Shown: one piece after another, positions 7,812 to 16,597 of the stretch
Numbering within the stretch: position 1 is the first letter of the stretch
Layout: each line of letters starts with the position of its first letter
Assembly (NCBI RefSeq): GCF_000732605.1
Contig: NZ_JPME01000006.1
Location: 124,001 to 188,000 of the forward strand
From: Lacrimispora celerecrescens
GTDB taxonomy: Bacteria > Bacillota > Clostridia > Lachnospirales > Lachnospiraceae
Length of the DNA stretch: 64,000 bases
Direction: 5' to 3'
The notes under the pieces: generated by a model
The model's input: the letters and a program-made list of their open reading frames with translations, nothing else
Database searches by the model: none
What the model was told of the DNA's origin: nothing
Translations under genes and position numbers: made by a program

Positions 7812-10301
7812 ATGAAATTCAGAAAGATATCCCTGATTTGTGCCATGGTGCTCACCATAGCAGGCAGCGTAATGCTGCCTGCTTTCGGTATGGCATATGA
7901 AACACCGGTTGGAATGGAGGCAGGAGATTCCTTTGCAGATGGAAATTATGCGGCTTCAAATTCCGGGGTTTCCATGGATGTATCCTATGGCTATGAGGGG
8001 AATGCAAAAAGCGGACGTTACGTACCGGTAAACTTTTCATTAAAGAACCAGCTGGATTCCGAATTTCAGGGAACGGTTCAGGCGATTGCCATGGAATCGG
8101 ATTATGACATTTACCAATACGAATACCCGGTTTCTTTAAAGGCCTATGAAGCCTCGGAGGAATCCTTAGATATTCCGGTGGGAAGGGCAGATGTTCTTTA
8201 TGTGAAACTTCTGGACTCTCAGGGAGGAGAGCTGATCCGCAAACGTTTAAAAATGAATGTAACGGCCGATATTGCAGAACTGTTTGTTGGAGTTTTATCG
8301 GATGAGCCGGATACTCTGTCCTATATGGAAGGGGTGGGAGTGAATTACAGCTCTGTCAGGATCAAGACCTTTGAAATGGATACAGAAAAGATGCCGGATA
8401 ATGTCATCGGGCTGGACCTTTTGGATGTGCTGGTCATAACGGATTACGATACCAAAAGGCTGTCCACAGACCAGGTATCTGCAATCTGGGAATGGGTGAA
8501 AGAGGGGGGAACTCTTCTTCTTGGAACCGGCAGCCGGGTGGATGACACCCTTTATGCCTTCCGGTCTGATATTCTGGAAGAGGATTATGCTCCTCCAACG
8601 GAAAAATCCGTGGACATGGGAGTGGAATATTCCACCAATGGCCCTGGAGATTCCTTCATGAATCTGGTTTGCGCAGATGTTTCCCTAAAAGGCGGAACCG
8701 GAGTGCTCTCCAATGATGAATTCCCGGTCCTTACTTCTGTTTCGAAGGGAAAAGGAAAGGTAGGCGTAGCTGCCTATGATTTTGTGGATATCGCTTCTTT
8801 CTGCCAGGTTCAGCGTTCCTATGTAGATAAGCTTTTCACGGCGCTTTTGGGAGAAACCAAGTTAAATGATCTATCATCATACCTTTACAGCGGCAATTCC
8901 GGCCAGTTCTGGTCTGTTCAGAATATGTTAAATACCGGAAACTTAGATAAGCTGCCGAATCTTGTTATTTATGCCATCGTGATTCTGGGATATATTGTAC
9001 TGGTGGGCCCGGGACTGTACCTGTTCTTGAAAAAACAGGAGCGGAGAAGATATTACCGGACCGCGGTTGCTGTGGTTTCCCTTTCATTTGCGGCAATCGT
9101 ATATTTAATGGGAATAGGAACCAGGTTTAAGGATACCTTTTTTACCTATGCGACCATTCTTGATACCACGGAAAACTATGTAGACGAATATACATATATC
9201 AACATGAGGACGCCTTATAATAAAGCATATACCATCGCCCTGGATCCGTCATACGATCTGCTTCCTATCACCAGAAGCAGCTCCTATGAGATGAAACCGG
9301 TTCCCAGATTCATGGGAAATGAAGACTATAAGGTGAATATATCCTATGGGGAAAAGGACACCAGGGTTTCGGTCCAGAATGCAGCCGCTTTTACCCCCAA
9401 ATATTACTCCCTAAGGAAAAGGACCCCCAACACAGAACATAAGGGCCTTATCGGGGACATTACTCTGTTTGATGGAAACGTATATGGTACTGTAACCAAT
9501 GAATATCCCTTCCAGGTAGAAAAGGTGGGGATCCTGATGTACGGGAAAATGGTGGTTATTGAAGAACTGCAGCCAGGGGAGACCATGAATCTTAACGGGC
9601 TTCCTGTCATCAATTATCCCATTAACAATTCCTTTCTGGTATCCGCCCGGGTAACGGGAGGCTATCAATATCCCAAAGCAGATATAGAGGATCCGGCTTA
9701 CATGCTGGCTTTATCAAGAACCAACATTCTAAGCTTTTATCTTGATAAATATTCCTCATTCTATAATCCGGAGGCCAGGATCGTGGCTTTCAGCAAGGAC
9801 CAGTCGGATAGCCAGTTTCTTGCCGGGGGAGATTATGAAACTTACGGCATGTCTATGTTTACATCGACGATTAATGTAAAGACAAAGAAAAATGGTGAGA
9901 CTTCACGGTCTGCTCTCATGAAAACTCCTACTGTGGTAAGCGGGCAGTATTATGCGGATTCCAACGCCATTTACGGTGTGGATCCGGTGGCTTTGGAGTA
10001 TTTTCTTGGAAATGATCTGGAGGTGGAAACGCTGACTTTTGAAAACCCCTCTGACGAGTTTTTAAACAGCGAAAGCTTTTACTACGCCACCCTCTTTAAA
10101 GGAAATATTTATTTCTATAATCACGATACAGGAAATTACGATGCCATGGACCCCAATAAGTCGGTTTATAGAGCCTGGGAGCTAACCTCTTATCTGTCTC
10201 CCGGCAACACGCTGACTGTAAAATATGTATGTGATAATACGTCTGAGAATAACTGGTATGTCACTCTGCCAATGTTAACTGTGGCAGGAAGGGATAAATG
10301 A
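7812..10301 (+). CDS. Large exported membrane protein linked to an ABC exporter, function unknown
   Basis: Protein of 829 residues that I do not recognise by name. It begins with a signal peptide (SLICAMVLTIAGSVMLPAFG) and a beta-rich outer domain of about 340 residues that includes a GATase-like stretch (LDVLVITDYDTKRLS, WEWVKEGGTLLLGTGSRV). Two close membrane helices lie at about residues 383-405 and 417-435, followed by a second outer domain of almost 400 residues. This design, next to an ABC-2 ATPase and permease, resembles the accessory membrane proteins of Gld/Psp-like or bacitracin-type exporters, but similarity is only architectural. It starts six bases after the kinase gene and its TGA overlaps the next ATG (ATGA), so it is part of the same operon. 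Confidence 0.75.
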   Translation: MKFRKISLICAMVLTIAGSVMLPAFGMAYETPVGMEAGDSFADGNYAASNSGVSMDVSYGYEGNAKSGRYVPVNFSLKNQLDSEFQGTVQAIAMESDYDIYQYEYPVSLKAYEASEESLDIPVGRADVLYVKLLDSQGGELIRKRLKMNVTADIAELFVGVLSDEPDTLSYMEGVGVNYSSVRIKTFEMDTEKMPDNVIGLDLLDVLVITDYDTKRLSTDQVSAIWEWVKEGGTLLLGTGSRVDDTLYAFRSDILEEDYAPPTEKSVDMGVEYSTNGPGDSFMNLVCADVSLKGGTGVLSNDEFPVLTSVSKGKGKVGVAAYDFVDIASFCQVQRSYVDKLFTALLGETKLNDLSSYLYSGNSGQFWSVQNMLNTGNLDKLPNLVIYAIVILGYIVLVGPGLYLFLKKQERRRYYRTAVAVVSLSFAAIVYLMGIGTRFKDTFFTYATILDTTENYVDEYTYINMRTPYNKAYTIALDPSYDLLPITRSSSYEMKPVPRFMGNEDYKVNISYGEKDTRVSVQNAAAFTPKYYSLRKRTPNTEHKGLIGDITLFDGNVYGTVTNEYPFQVEKVGILMYGKMVVIEELQPGETMNLNGLPVINYPINNSFLVSARVTGGYQYPKADIEDPAYMLALSRTNILSFYLDKYSSFYNPEARIVAFSKDQSDSQFLAGGDYETYGMSMFTSTINVKTKKNGETSRSALMKTPTVVSGQYYADSNAIYGVDPVALEYFLGNDLEVETLTFENPSDEFLNSESFYYATLFKGNIYFYNHDTGNYDAMDPNKSVYRAWELTSYLSPGNTLTVKYVCDNTSENNWYVTLPMLTVAGRDK

Positions 10302-11263
10302 TGTTAGAGATTAAGGATTTACGGAAAAAGTTTGGAAAATTCCATGCCTTAAACGGCCTGGACCTACATATCCCCCAGGGATCTCTTTATGGCTTCGTAG
10401 GACCTAACGGAGCAGGAAAGACCACCACCATAAAGATTATGACAGGGCTACTTTTTGCCGACAGCGGCAAGGTGATGATCGACGGCACGGATGTGTCCGG
10501 GGGCTTAAATGAATTAAAGATGAAGATTGGATATGTGCCGGATTTTTTCGGAGTATATGACAATTTAAAAGTCAATGAATACATGGAGTTTTTTGCTTCC
10601 TGCTACGGGATCGACGGGCTTAAAGGCAGGACCCGGTATATGACTCTTTTGGAGCAGGTAGGGCTGGAGGATAAGGTGAACTTTTACGTTGACAGCTTAT
10701 CAAGAGGAATGAAGCAGCGCCTCTGTCTGGCAAGGGCTCTGATCCACGATCCCCTTTTGCTGGTCCTTGATGAACCGACCTCAGGGCTGGATCCAAGAAC
10801 CAGGTTTGAATTTAAGGAGATACTAAAGGAATTAAAGGAGCAGGGAAAGACCATATTCATCAGTTCCCATGTGCTTTCCGAGCTTTCCGAGCTGTGTACG
10901 GATATTGGGGTTATTGACCAGGGAAAAATGATCTTAAGCGGCAGCATGGAGGAGATTCTGCGCAGGGTCAATGCTACCAATCCTCTGATCATCTCTGTTC
11001 TTGGAAATAAGGATAAGGCGCTGACCATCTTGAAAAGCCAGCCCTGCGTCCAGACCATAGCGGTGAAAGACGAGGACATCCGGGTGAATTTCATCGGAGA
11101 TAATCAGGATGAGGCGCTTCTTTTGCAGCAGCTGGTGGATGCCGAGGTGCTGGTACATGGATTCTACAGGGAGCAGGGAAGTTTAGAGTCCCTGTTTATG
11201 CAGATTACGGATCATGATAAAGAAAAGGCGGTGCTTGTACATGAAATTGAATCCGGTTTATAA
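10298..11263 (+). CDS. ABC transporter ATP-binding protein (ABC-2 exporter type)
   Basis: ATPase subunit of 321 residues. It shows Walker A (GPNGAGKTTT), the Q-loop region, an ABC signature in the variant form LSRGMKQRL, Walker B (LLVLDEPTSGLD) and the H-loop (ISSHVLSEL). The C-terminal 90 residues form the extension common in exporters of the CcmA/NatA/BcrA group. The gene overlaps its predecessor by four bases (ATGA) and its own end overlaps the permease gene by 23 bases. The cargo is unknown. With the VanRS-like pair upstream, an envelope-stress or antibiotic-defence exporter is a reasonable inference. Confidence 0.93.
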   Translation: MMLEIKDLRKKFGKFHALNGLDLHIPQGSLYGFVGPNGAGKTTTIKIMTGLLFADSGKVMIDGTDVSGGLNELKMKIGYVPDFFGVYDNLKVNEYMEFFASCYGIDGLKGRTRYMTLLEQVGLEDKVNFYVDSLSRGMKQRLCLARALIHDPLLLVLDEPTSGLDPRTRFEFKEILKELKEQGKTIFISSHVLSELSELCTDIGVIDQGKMILSGSMEEILRRVNATNPLIISVLGNKDKALTILKSQPCVQTIAVKDEDIRVNFIGDNQDEALLLQQLVDAEVLVHGFYREQGSLESLFMQITDHDKEKAVLVHEIESGL

Positions 11264-12155
11264 ACGGGAGACAACGGTCAGCTCCAGAAGCTTCCGTCTG
11301 GCGCTGATCCTGGCGATTTTTAATACGATTCTGGCTTTGGTAGTTCTGCTTAATATGTATTCCGTTGTGGAAAGGGTAAAGCTGACGGCGGAGATCCAGT
11401 ATTCTTCATTTACCAATTTGTATGTATTCGTGGCTGCAGTGGAATTTGTGATGCTGATGTTCATCATGCCGGCGCTGACCGCGGGAAGCATCAGCGGAGA
11501 GAGGGAACGGCAAACCCTTGACATTCTTCTTACCACGACCTTGAAGCCATGGGAGATTATATGGGGGAAGTTTACCTCTTCCTTTGGAACCATGTTCCTT
11601 ATGATCATGTCCAGCTTTCCCCTTCTGTCCGTATCCTTTGTATATGGGGGCGTGATGATTCACGATGTATTTATTCTGCTTTTGTGCTATCTGGCCGTGG
11701 CCTTTCTCTGCGGAAGTATGGGAATTTGTTTTTCCACCCTGTTTAAGCGGTCTACCATCGCCACAGTAGTAAGCTATGGAGTGCTGGTCCTCATTGGCGC
11801 TGGCACCTATGCGATCAATGTCTTTGCCCTTTCCATGGCCCGGATGAACATAAAAAGCACTTATGTCATGTCCGTGGGAGGCATGGCTGACCAGACCAAT
11901 TCCGGCGCATGCTTGTATCTGCTTCTGCTAAACCCGGTGGCGACCTTTTATGCTATGATCAATGGACAGACAGGGGATAGTCAGGTGATAAGGAGTTTGA
12001 ACAGCTGGTTCGGTCCTCATCCGGATAACTTTATCATGGAAAACTGGGTGGTCTTAAGCATCTTTATCCAGCTGGCCATGGCTGCCATATTCATGTTCAT
12101 CGCCGTAAAGGCCATCAGCCCGTCAAAAGGGAAAAAGATAAGAAAAATAAAATAA
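11241..12155 (+). CDS. ABC-2 type transporter permease
   Basis: Membrane subunit of 304 residues with about six hydrophobic helices, including segments in LALILAIFNTILALVVLLN, FVMLMFIMPALTAGSIS and VVLSIFIQLAMAAIFMFIA. The sequence SGERERQTLDILLTTTLKPWEIIWGK, split by its helices, is the typical ABC-2 coupling region. An upstream ATG at 11214 is in frame, but 11241 (MKLNPVYKRE) is preferred because AGGCGG at 11226-11231 gives proper spacing and the extra nine residues are unlike the family. It pairs with the ATPase encoded just upstream. Confidence 0.9.
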   Translation: MKLNPVYKRETTVSSRSFRLALILAIFNTILALVVLLNMYSVVERVKLTAEIQYSSFTNLYVFVAAVEFVMLMFIMPALTAGSISGERERQTLDILLTTTLKPWEIIWGKFTSSFGTMFLMIMSSFPLLSVSFVYGGVMIHDVFILLLCYLAVAFLCGSMGICFSTLFKRSTIATVVSYGVLVLIGAGTYAINVFALSMARMNIKSTYVMSVGGMADQTNSGACLYLLLLNPVATFYAMINGQTGDSQVIRSLNSWFGPHPDNFIMENWVVLSIFIQLAMAAIFMFIAVKAISPSKGKKIRKIK

Positions 12156-12167
12156 CAGGAGAATTTT

Positions 12168-12995
12168 ATGCTTACAATCGGATGTCACCTCTCTTCCTCA
12201 AAAGGCTATTTTGCCATGGGGAAGGAGGCTGTAAAGATTGATGCCAACACCTTTCAGTTTTTTACAAGAAACCCCAGGGGAACCAAGGCTAAGGCTATGA
12301 ACCCTGAGGATGTGAACCGCTATCTGGACTTTGCCAGGGAGCATGGGATAAAACAGATTCTGGCACATGCGCCCTACACCTTAAATGCATGTTCTGCGGA
12401 TGAAGGGCTTCGGACCCTCGCCAGAGATACCATGAAGGATGATTTAGAACGGATGGAATACACCCCCGGAAACTGCTACAATTTCCACCCAGGAAGCCAT
12501 GTGGGGCAGGGGGCAGAGGATGGAATCCGTTATATTTCAGATATGTTAAATCAGGTTCTGACACCGGAGCTTCATACCACCGTTCTTTTAGAAACCATGT
12601 CCGGCAAGGGCAGCGAGGTAGGACGGGAATTTGAAGAGTTACGGGAGATTCTGGATCGGGTAGAGCAAAAGGACCATATGGGAATCTGCCTGGATACGTG
12701 CCACGCATGGGATGCCGGCTACGATATTGCTGGTGATCTGGACGGAGTTTTAAACCGGTTTGACCGGATTATCGGGCTGGATAAATTGAAGGCAATCCAT
12801 TTAAATGACAGCCAGAATCCTCTGGGGGCCCATAAGGACCGCCATGCAAAGATCGGAGAAGGCTATATCGGATTTGATGCTTTAAAGCGGATCACGGTTC
12901 ACCCGGCTTTAAGGGACCTTCCATTTTATCTGGAGACGCCCAATGACCTTTCTGGGTATGCCAAAGAAATTGCGATGATGAGAGAAATTGTATAG
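12168..12995 (+). CDS. nfo: Endonuclease IV (AP endonuclease)
   Basis: Zinc-dependent apurinic/apyrimidinic endonuclease of base excision repair, 275 residues, which is the normal length. The start [17 protein letters not shown] contains the first metal-binding His. Further family motifs are [36 protein letters not shown] and [17 protein letters not shown] with IGEGYIGF, which supply the His, Glu and Asp ligands of the three-zinc site. The gene lies 12 bases after the ABC permease with an AGGAG site, so it may be transcribed with that operon although the function is unrelated. Confidence 0.97.
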   Translation: MLTIGCHLSSSKGYFAMGKEAVKIDANTFQFFTRNPRGTKAKAMNPEDVNRYLDFAREHGIKQILAHAPYTLNACSADEGLRTLARDTMKDDLERMEYTPGNCYNFHPGSHVGQGAEDGIRYISDMLNQVLTPELHTTVLLETMSGKGSEVGREFEELREILDRVEQKDHMGICLDTCHAWDAGYDIAGDLDGVLNRFDRIIGLDKLKAIHLNDSQNPLGAHKDRHAKIGEGYIGFDALKRITVHPALRDLPFYLETPNDLSGYAKEIAMMREIV

Positions 12996-13015
12996 CCAGC
13001 CGAATAATGGTATAG

Positions 13016-13131
13016 TATAATGAGCGAAAGAGAGTGAAGATGAGTTCACTCATCGGCACGAACGGAGAATGACGATCAGGAACCGCAGGTTCCTGATATA
13101 ATGAGCGAAAAGAGTGAAGATGAGTTCACTC
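13016..13131 (+). repeat. Duplicated hairpin element between nfo and the SPFH gene
   Basis: Two near-identical 35-36 bp copies (13016-13051 and 13097-13131) begin TATAATGAGCGAAA and end TGAGTTCACTC. Each contains a 7-bp inverted repeat, GAGTGAA with TTCACTC. Between the copies lies a perfect 10-bp palindrome arm pair, ATCAGGAACC and GGTTCCTGAT, with a three-base loop (13075-13097). The structure looks like a dispersed palindromic repeat or a small mobile hairpin element. It could also act as an RNA hairpin or terminator for nfo, but no clear T-run follows. Each copy also begins with a -10-like TATAAT. Confidence 0.75.
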
Positions 13132-13162
13132 TTCGAATAAAAACCGTTAAGGAGGAAATGAT

Positions 13163-14350
13163 ATGGGAATTGTTAAGGCACTTACTACCGCAGTAGGAGG
13201 CTCACTGGCAGACCAGTGGCTTGAGGTAATAGAAGCAGGCAGTATGGGAGACCAGACCGTATTCACCAGCGGAGTGAAGATCCGAAAAGGGTCCAATACC
13301 AAGAGCACAGAATATACGGTATCTGATGGTTCCGTCATTCATGTTTACCCTAATCAGTTCATGATTTTGGTCGATGGCGGAAAGGTGATCGATTATACAG
13401 GAGAACCGGGCTATTTCACCGTGAAAAATTCTTCCCTTCCCTCCCTCTTTAATGGTCAGTTTGATGAGGCCATAAAGGAATCCTTTGACCGGATTCGATT
13501 CGGTGGCCAGACACCCACTTCCCAGAAGGTGTATTTCATCAACTTACAGGAGATTAAAGGGATAAAGTTTGGTACCCCCAATCCTATTAACTATTTTGAC
13601 CAGTTTTATAATGCGGAATTGTTTTTGCGTGCCCACGGAACGTATTCCATCAAGGTAACAGATCCTCTGTTGTTCTATGGGGAAGCCATACCGAAGAATG
13701 CTTCCAGGGTTGAGGTAGATGATATCAACGCCCAGTATTTATCTGAATTTTTAGAGGCTCTACAGTCATCCATCAACCAGATGTCCGCAGATGGCATCCG
13801 AATCTCTTACGTAGCTTCAAAAGGAAGAGAGCTGGGACAGTATATGGCGGGTGTCCTTGACGACCAGTGGAAGGATCAGAGGGGAATTGAGATTCAGTCT
13901 GTCGGAATCGCCAGCATATCCTATGATGAGGAATCAAAGAAGCTGATCCAGATGCGCAACCAGGGTGCCATGCTGAGCGATCCTGGTGTCAGGGAAGGTT
14001 ATGTGCAGGGAGCGGTGGCCAGAGGCCTTGAATCGGCAGGAAGCAATGCCAATGGCTCCATGGCAGGATTTATGGGCATGAACATGGGAATGAATACTGG
14101 CGGCGGCTTTATGGGAGCTGCTTCCAATGCTAATTATCAGCAGATGCAGATGAACCGGGCCCAGCAGCAAAATTCCATGGAACAGACCATGGCAGCTGAA
14201 AGCCCATGGACCTGCACCTGCGGAAGTGTGAATACAGGAAAGTTCTGCCCGGAATGCGGAAATCCAAAGCCGGCAGGAACATGGACCTGTGAATGTAAAA
14301 CTGTAAACAATGGCAGATTTTGTTCGGAGTGTGGAAAACCAAGACCATGA
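13163..14350 (+). CDS. SPFH-domain protein with two C-terminal zinc ribbons
   Basis: Cytoplasmic protein of 395 residues of the 'virion core protein'/YdjI-like SPFH family. The SPFH (stomatin-like) region covers about residues 25-270 (FTSGVKIRKGSNTKSTEYTV, FINLQEIKGIKFGTPNP). A flexible Gly/Met/Asn-rich linker follows, then two four-cysteine modules at the C-terminus (CTCGSVNTGKFCPECG and CECKTVNNGRFCSECG). A perfect AAGGAGG site precedes the ATG. The TGA overlaps the ATG of the next gene (ATGA). No enzyme active site is visible; a scaffolding or membrane-stress role is the family expectation, not shown here. Confidence 0.88.
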   Translation: MGIVKALTTAVGGSLADQWLEVIEAGSMGDQTVFTSGVKIRKGSNTKSTEYTVSDGSVIHVYPNQFMILVDGGKVIDYTGEPGYFTVKNSSLPSLFNGQFDEAIKESFDRIRFGGQTPTSQKVYFINLQEIKGIKFGTPNPINYFDQFYNAELFLRAHGTYSIKVTDPLLFYGEAIPKNASRVEVDDINAQYLSEFLEALQSSINQMSADGIRISYVASKGRELGQYMAGVLDDQWKDQRGIEIQSVGIASISYDEESKKLIQMRNQGAMLSDPGVREGYVQGAVARGLESAGSNANGSMAGFMGMNMGMNTGGGFMGAASNANYQQMQMNRAQQQNSMEQTMAAESPWTCTCGSVNTGKFCPECGNPKPAGTWTCECKTVNNGRFCSECGKPRP

Positions 14351-15390
14351 GTGAGATCATAAGCTATAAATGTCCAAATTGCGGCGGGCCGCTTATCTTT
14401 GATCCGAAAAAGCAGAAATATGCCTGTGAATACTGCTTATCAGAGTTTAACCAGAAAGAAACAGAGAGCGGGAAGCCGGAAGAGCCTAAAGCGTCAAAGG
14501 CCAAAAAACAGGGCGGAGAGCCTGTACTTTATACCTGCCCAAGCTGCGGTGCCGAGATCGTAACCGATGAGACCACTGCAGCGACCTTCTGCTACTATTG
14601 CCATAACCCGGTGATCTTATCGGGAAGGCTTTCCGGGGAATTCCATCCGGATTATGTAATTCCGTTTGCAATGGAAAAGAAGAAGGCCGTGGAAATCTTT
14701 GAGCAATGGATGAAAAAGAAGCGGTTTGTCCCAAAGGCTTTTTACAGTGAAGACCAGATCGAGAAGATTTCCGGCGTATATTTTCCTTATATGCTTTACA
14801 GCTGTCTTGCGGAGGGAAGCCTAAATGCAAAGGCGGACCGTTTGCGGGTCTGGGTAAGCGGCGACCGCCGCTATACGGAAACCCAGACCTATGATGTTCG
14901 CAGGGAAGGAGCTATGCCTGTAAAATTCGTGCCCCGCAATGCCCTCAAAAAGTCCAACCGGGAACTGGTGGAGGGCGTGCTGCCTTTTGAAACAGAGAAA
15001 ATGAAGCCCTTTTCCATGGGCTATCTTTCTGGCTTTGTGGCAGAACGGCGGGACATGGGAGAGCAGGAGTTCTCTGAGGATGTAAAGTCAGAGGTGCGCA
15101 AGTTTGCCGAGGAGTCCTTAAAAAACAGTATTACCTCCTATGATTCTGTAAGAGTTCAGAATCAGTCCATCCGCCTGGAGGAAGAAAGATGGGAATATGC
15201 TCTTTTGCCTGTGTGGACCCTTACCTACCACGACGGGGCAAAGGACCAGATGTATTATTTTACAGTGAACGGGCAGACCGGAAAGGTATGCGGCAAGCTT
15301 CCTGTGGACCGGAACAAACTGATGCTTCTGTTTGTGGAAATATTCCTGCCTGTATTTCTTGCCATGCTGATTGTGGGGTATCTGATATGA
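14347..15390 (+). CDS. Zinc-ribbon protein with C-terminal membrane anchor
   Basis: Protein of 347 residues with two N-terminal zinc ribbons (YKCPNCGGPLIF with CEYCLSEF, and YTCPSCGAEIV with FCYYCHNPVIL), a middle domain of about 220 residues and a single C-terminal helix (LMLLFVEIFLPVFLAMLIVGYLI), so it is probably tail-anchored with the bulk in the cytoplasm. The start chosen is the ATG at 14347, overlapping the SPFH gene stop; the earlier in-frame ATG at 14320 lies within the SPFH coding region. It overlaps the TPM gene in the same ATGA manner. The repeated zinc ribbons in this gene and its neighbour suggest the products work together. Confidence 0.82.
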   Translation: MSEIISYKCPNCGGPLIFDPKKQKYACEYCLSEFNQKETESGKPEEPKASKAKKQGGEPVLYTCPSCGAEIVTDETTAATFCYYCHNPVILSGRLSGEFHPDYVIPFAMEKKKAVEIFEQWMKKKRFVPKAFYSEDQIEKISGVYFPYMLYSCLAEGSLNAKADRLRVWVSGDRRYTETQTYDVRREGAMPVKFVPRNALKKSNRELVEGVLPFETEKMKPFSMGYLSGFVAERRDMGEQEFSEDVKSEVRKFAEESLKNSITSYDSVRVQNQSIRLEEERWEYALLPVWTLTYHDGAKDQMYYFTVNGQTGKVCGKLPVDRNKLMLLFVEIFLPVFLAMLIVGYLI

Positions 15391-16301
15391 TGAAAACAAA
15401 GGGACTGTTCCTTCGGATATGCCGGGTAACCGTTTTATTGCCCATGATTCTTCTGTTTCTGATCGTTTCTTCCAGTGGTATGAAAGCTTATGCCGAATAC
15501 AAAAGCACGGCAGACGTATCAGGGGAAGAGCGGGTATTTGATGAAGCGGGGTTATTTTCCCAGGAAGAAATAGAAGCATTAGAAACTCAGATCCAGACGA
15601 TGAGAAAAGAAATGAATATGGATGTGGTGATTACAACCACAGACCATGCAGGTGGAAAGTCGGCCGGACAATATGCGGAGGATTTCTACATAAGAGGAGC
15701 CTATGGAGTTGGAAAAGATTACAGCGGCGTATTGTTCCTGATAGACATGGATAACCGGGAGCTTTACATCCTTCCTGTAGGAAAGATGAACCGCTTTTTA
15801 ACCGATAAACGTTGGAATTCCATTTTAGATTCTGCCTATGACAAAGTAAGCACTCAGAATTACAGCGCCTGCGCTGATAGCTTTCTGGACGGTGTAACCC
15901 AATATTACAGGGCCGGAATTCCCGGAGGGCAGTATAATTATGATAAAGAGACAGGAAAAATAAGTGTATACCGCAGCATCCGGTGGTATGAGGCAGCGCT
16001 GGCGGCTCTCATTGGGCTTATAGCAGCGGCAGCAGCCTGTGGAGGAGTAACCAGCCGGTATTCCATGAAAAAGGAGAGAGGCTGGGCCAGGAGCTCACTG
16101 ATGGCCTATCGTGCTAACAGTCAGTTCCGGTATTCGGACCAGTTTGACCATCTGGTGAACAAAACCGTGACCTATATGATCATTCCGCGGAATCAGGGGA
16201 ATGTAGGCCGGGGCGGTGGCGGCGGTTTTTCCTCCGGCGGCAGAAGTACTACCCATACCTCCTCTGGACGCACCATGGGAGGCGGAGGGCGGAAGTTTTA
16301 A
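15387..16301 (+). CDS. TPM-domain (YgcG-like) membrane protein
   Basis: Exported protein of 304 residues. A signal peptide or anchor lies at residues 12-35 (VTVLLPMILLFLIVSSSG). The TPM domain (about 50-185) starts at RVFDEAGLFSQEEIEALE, with MDVVITTTDHAGGKSA and YSGVLFLIDMDNRELYI. A second helix follows near residue 200 (AALAALIGLIAAAAAC). The C-terminus is glycine- and serine-rich, ending GGGGRKF, as is common in this family. The start overlaps the previous stop (ATGA). The SPFH, zinc-ribbon and TPM genes form a tight three-gene operon; the joint function is unknown to me. Confidence 0.88.
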   Translation: MMKTKGLFLRICRVTVLLPMILLFLIVSSSGMKAYAEYKSTADVSGEERVFDEAGLFSQEEIEALETQIQTMRKEMNMDVVITTTDHAGGKSAGQYAEDFYIRGAYGVGKDYSGVLFLIDMDNRELYILPVGKMNRFLTDKRWNSILDSAYDKVSTQNYSACADSFLDGVTQYYRAGIPGGQYNYDKETGKISVYRSIRWYEAALAALIGLIAAAAACGGVTSRYSMKKERGWARSSLMAYRANSQFRYSDQFDHLVNKTVTYMIIPRNQGNVGRGGGGGFSSGGRSTTHTSSGRTMGGGGRKF

Positions 16302-16420
16302 ATTAATAATTTTACTGAAAAATATACACAAAGGATACTGTATGCCGTATATAAAATGAAAGCTTCATGATTATATGTAAATTCCACACAAGAATATGGT
16401 CGAATTGATTGCTATTAGAC

Positions 16421-16449
16421 TTGACATTTTACTGTAAAAAGTATATTAT
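16421..16449 (+). promoter_or_regulatory. Orphan promoter in a convergent gap
   Basis: A perfect -35 (TTGACA, 16421-16426), a 17-base spacer and a -10 (TATTAT, 16444-16449) lie between two convergent genes, with no coding region behind the promoter on this strand before a strong terminator 50 bases on. Confidence 0.6.
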
Positions 16450-16455
16450 GATAGT

Positions 16456-16532
16456 AGCTAAAGTTGGCTAAATATACAGTTTGCACCAAAAGAGCGAACC
16501 CCTGGAGACGGCAATCTCCAGGGGTTCTTTTT
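16456..16532 (+). ncRNA. Candidate small RNA
   Basis: From the promoter at 16421-16449 a transcript starting near 16456 would run only about 77 bases into the terminator at 16497-16532. No ORF with a ribosome site is present. The 5' part is AT-rich and unstructured by eye (AGTTGGCTAAATATACAG) and would be the seed-like portion. The gap between the TPM gene and sfsA is otherwise empty. Existence is inferred from promoter plus terminator only. Confidence 0.4.
16497..16532. terminator. Strong bidirectional terminator
   Basis: A perfect 12-bp stem (AACCCCTGGAGA with TCTCCAGGGGTT) with a six-base loop is followed by CTTTTT on the plus strand; the minus strand copy is followed by CGCTCTTTT. It can end sfsA transcripts on the minus strand and the small RNA candidate on the plus strand. 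Confidence 0.85.
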
Positions 16533-16597
16533 GGTTAGCTGTTGCTTTCATTTCGGTCTAGCCATTTGCGTATGTAATGGCTAATTACATTCGCCAT

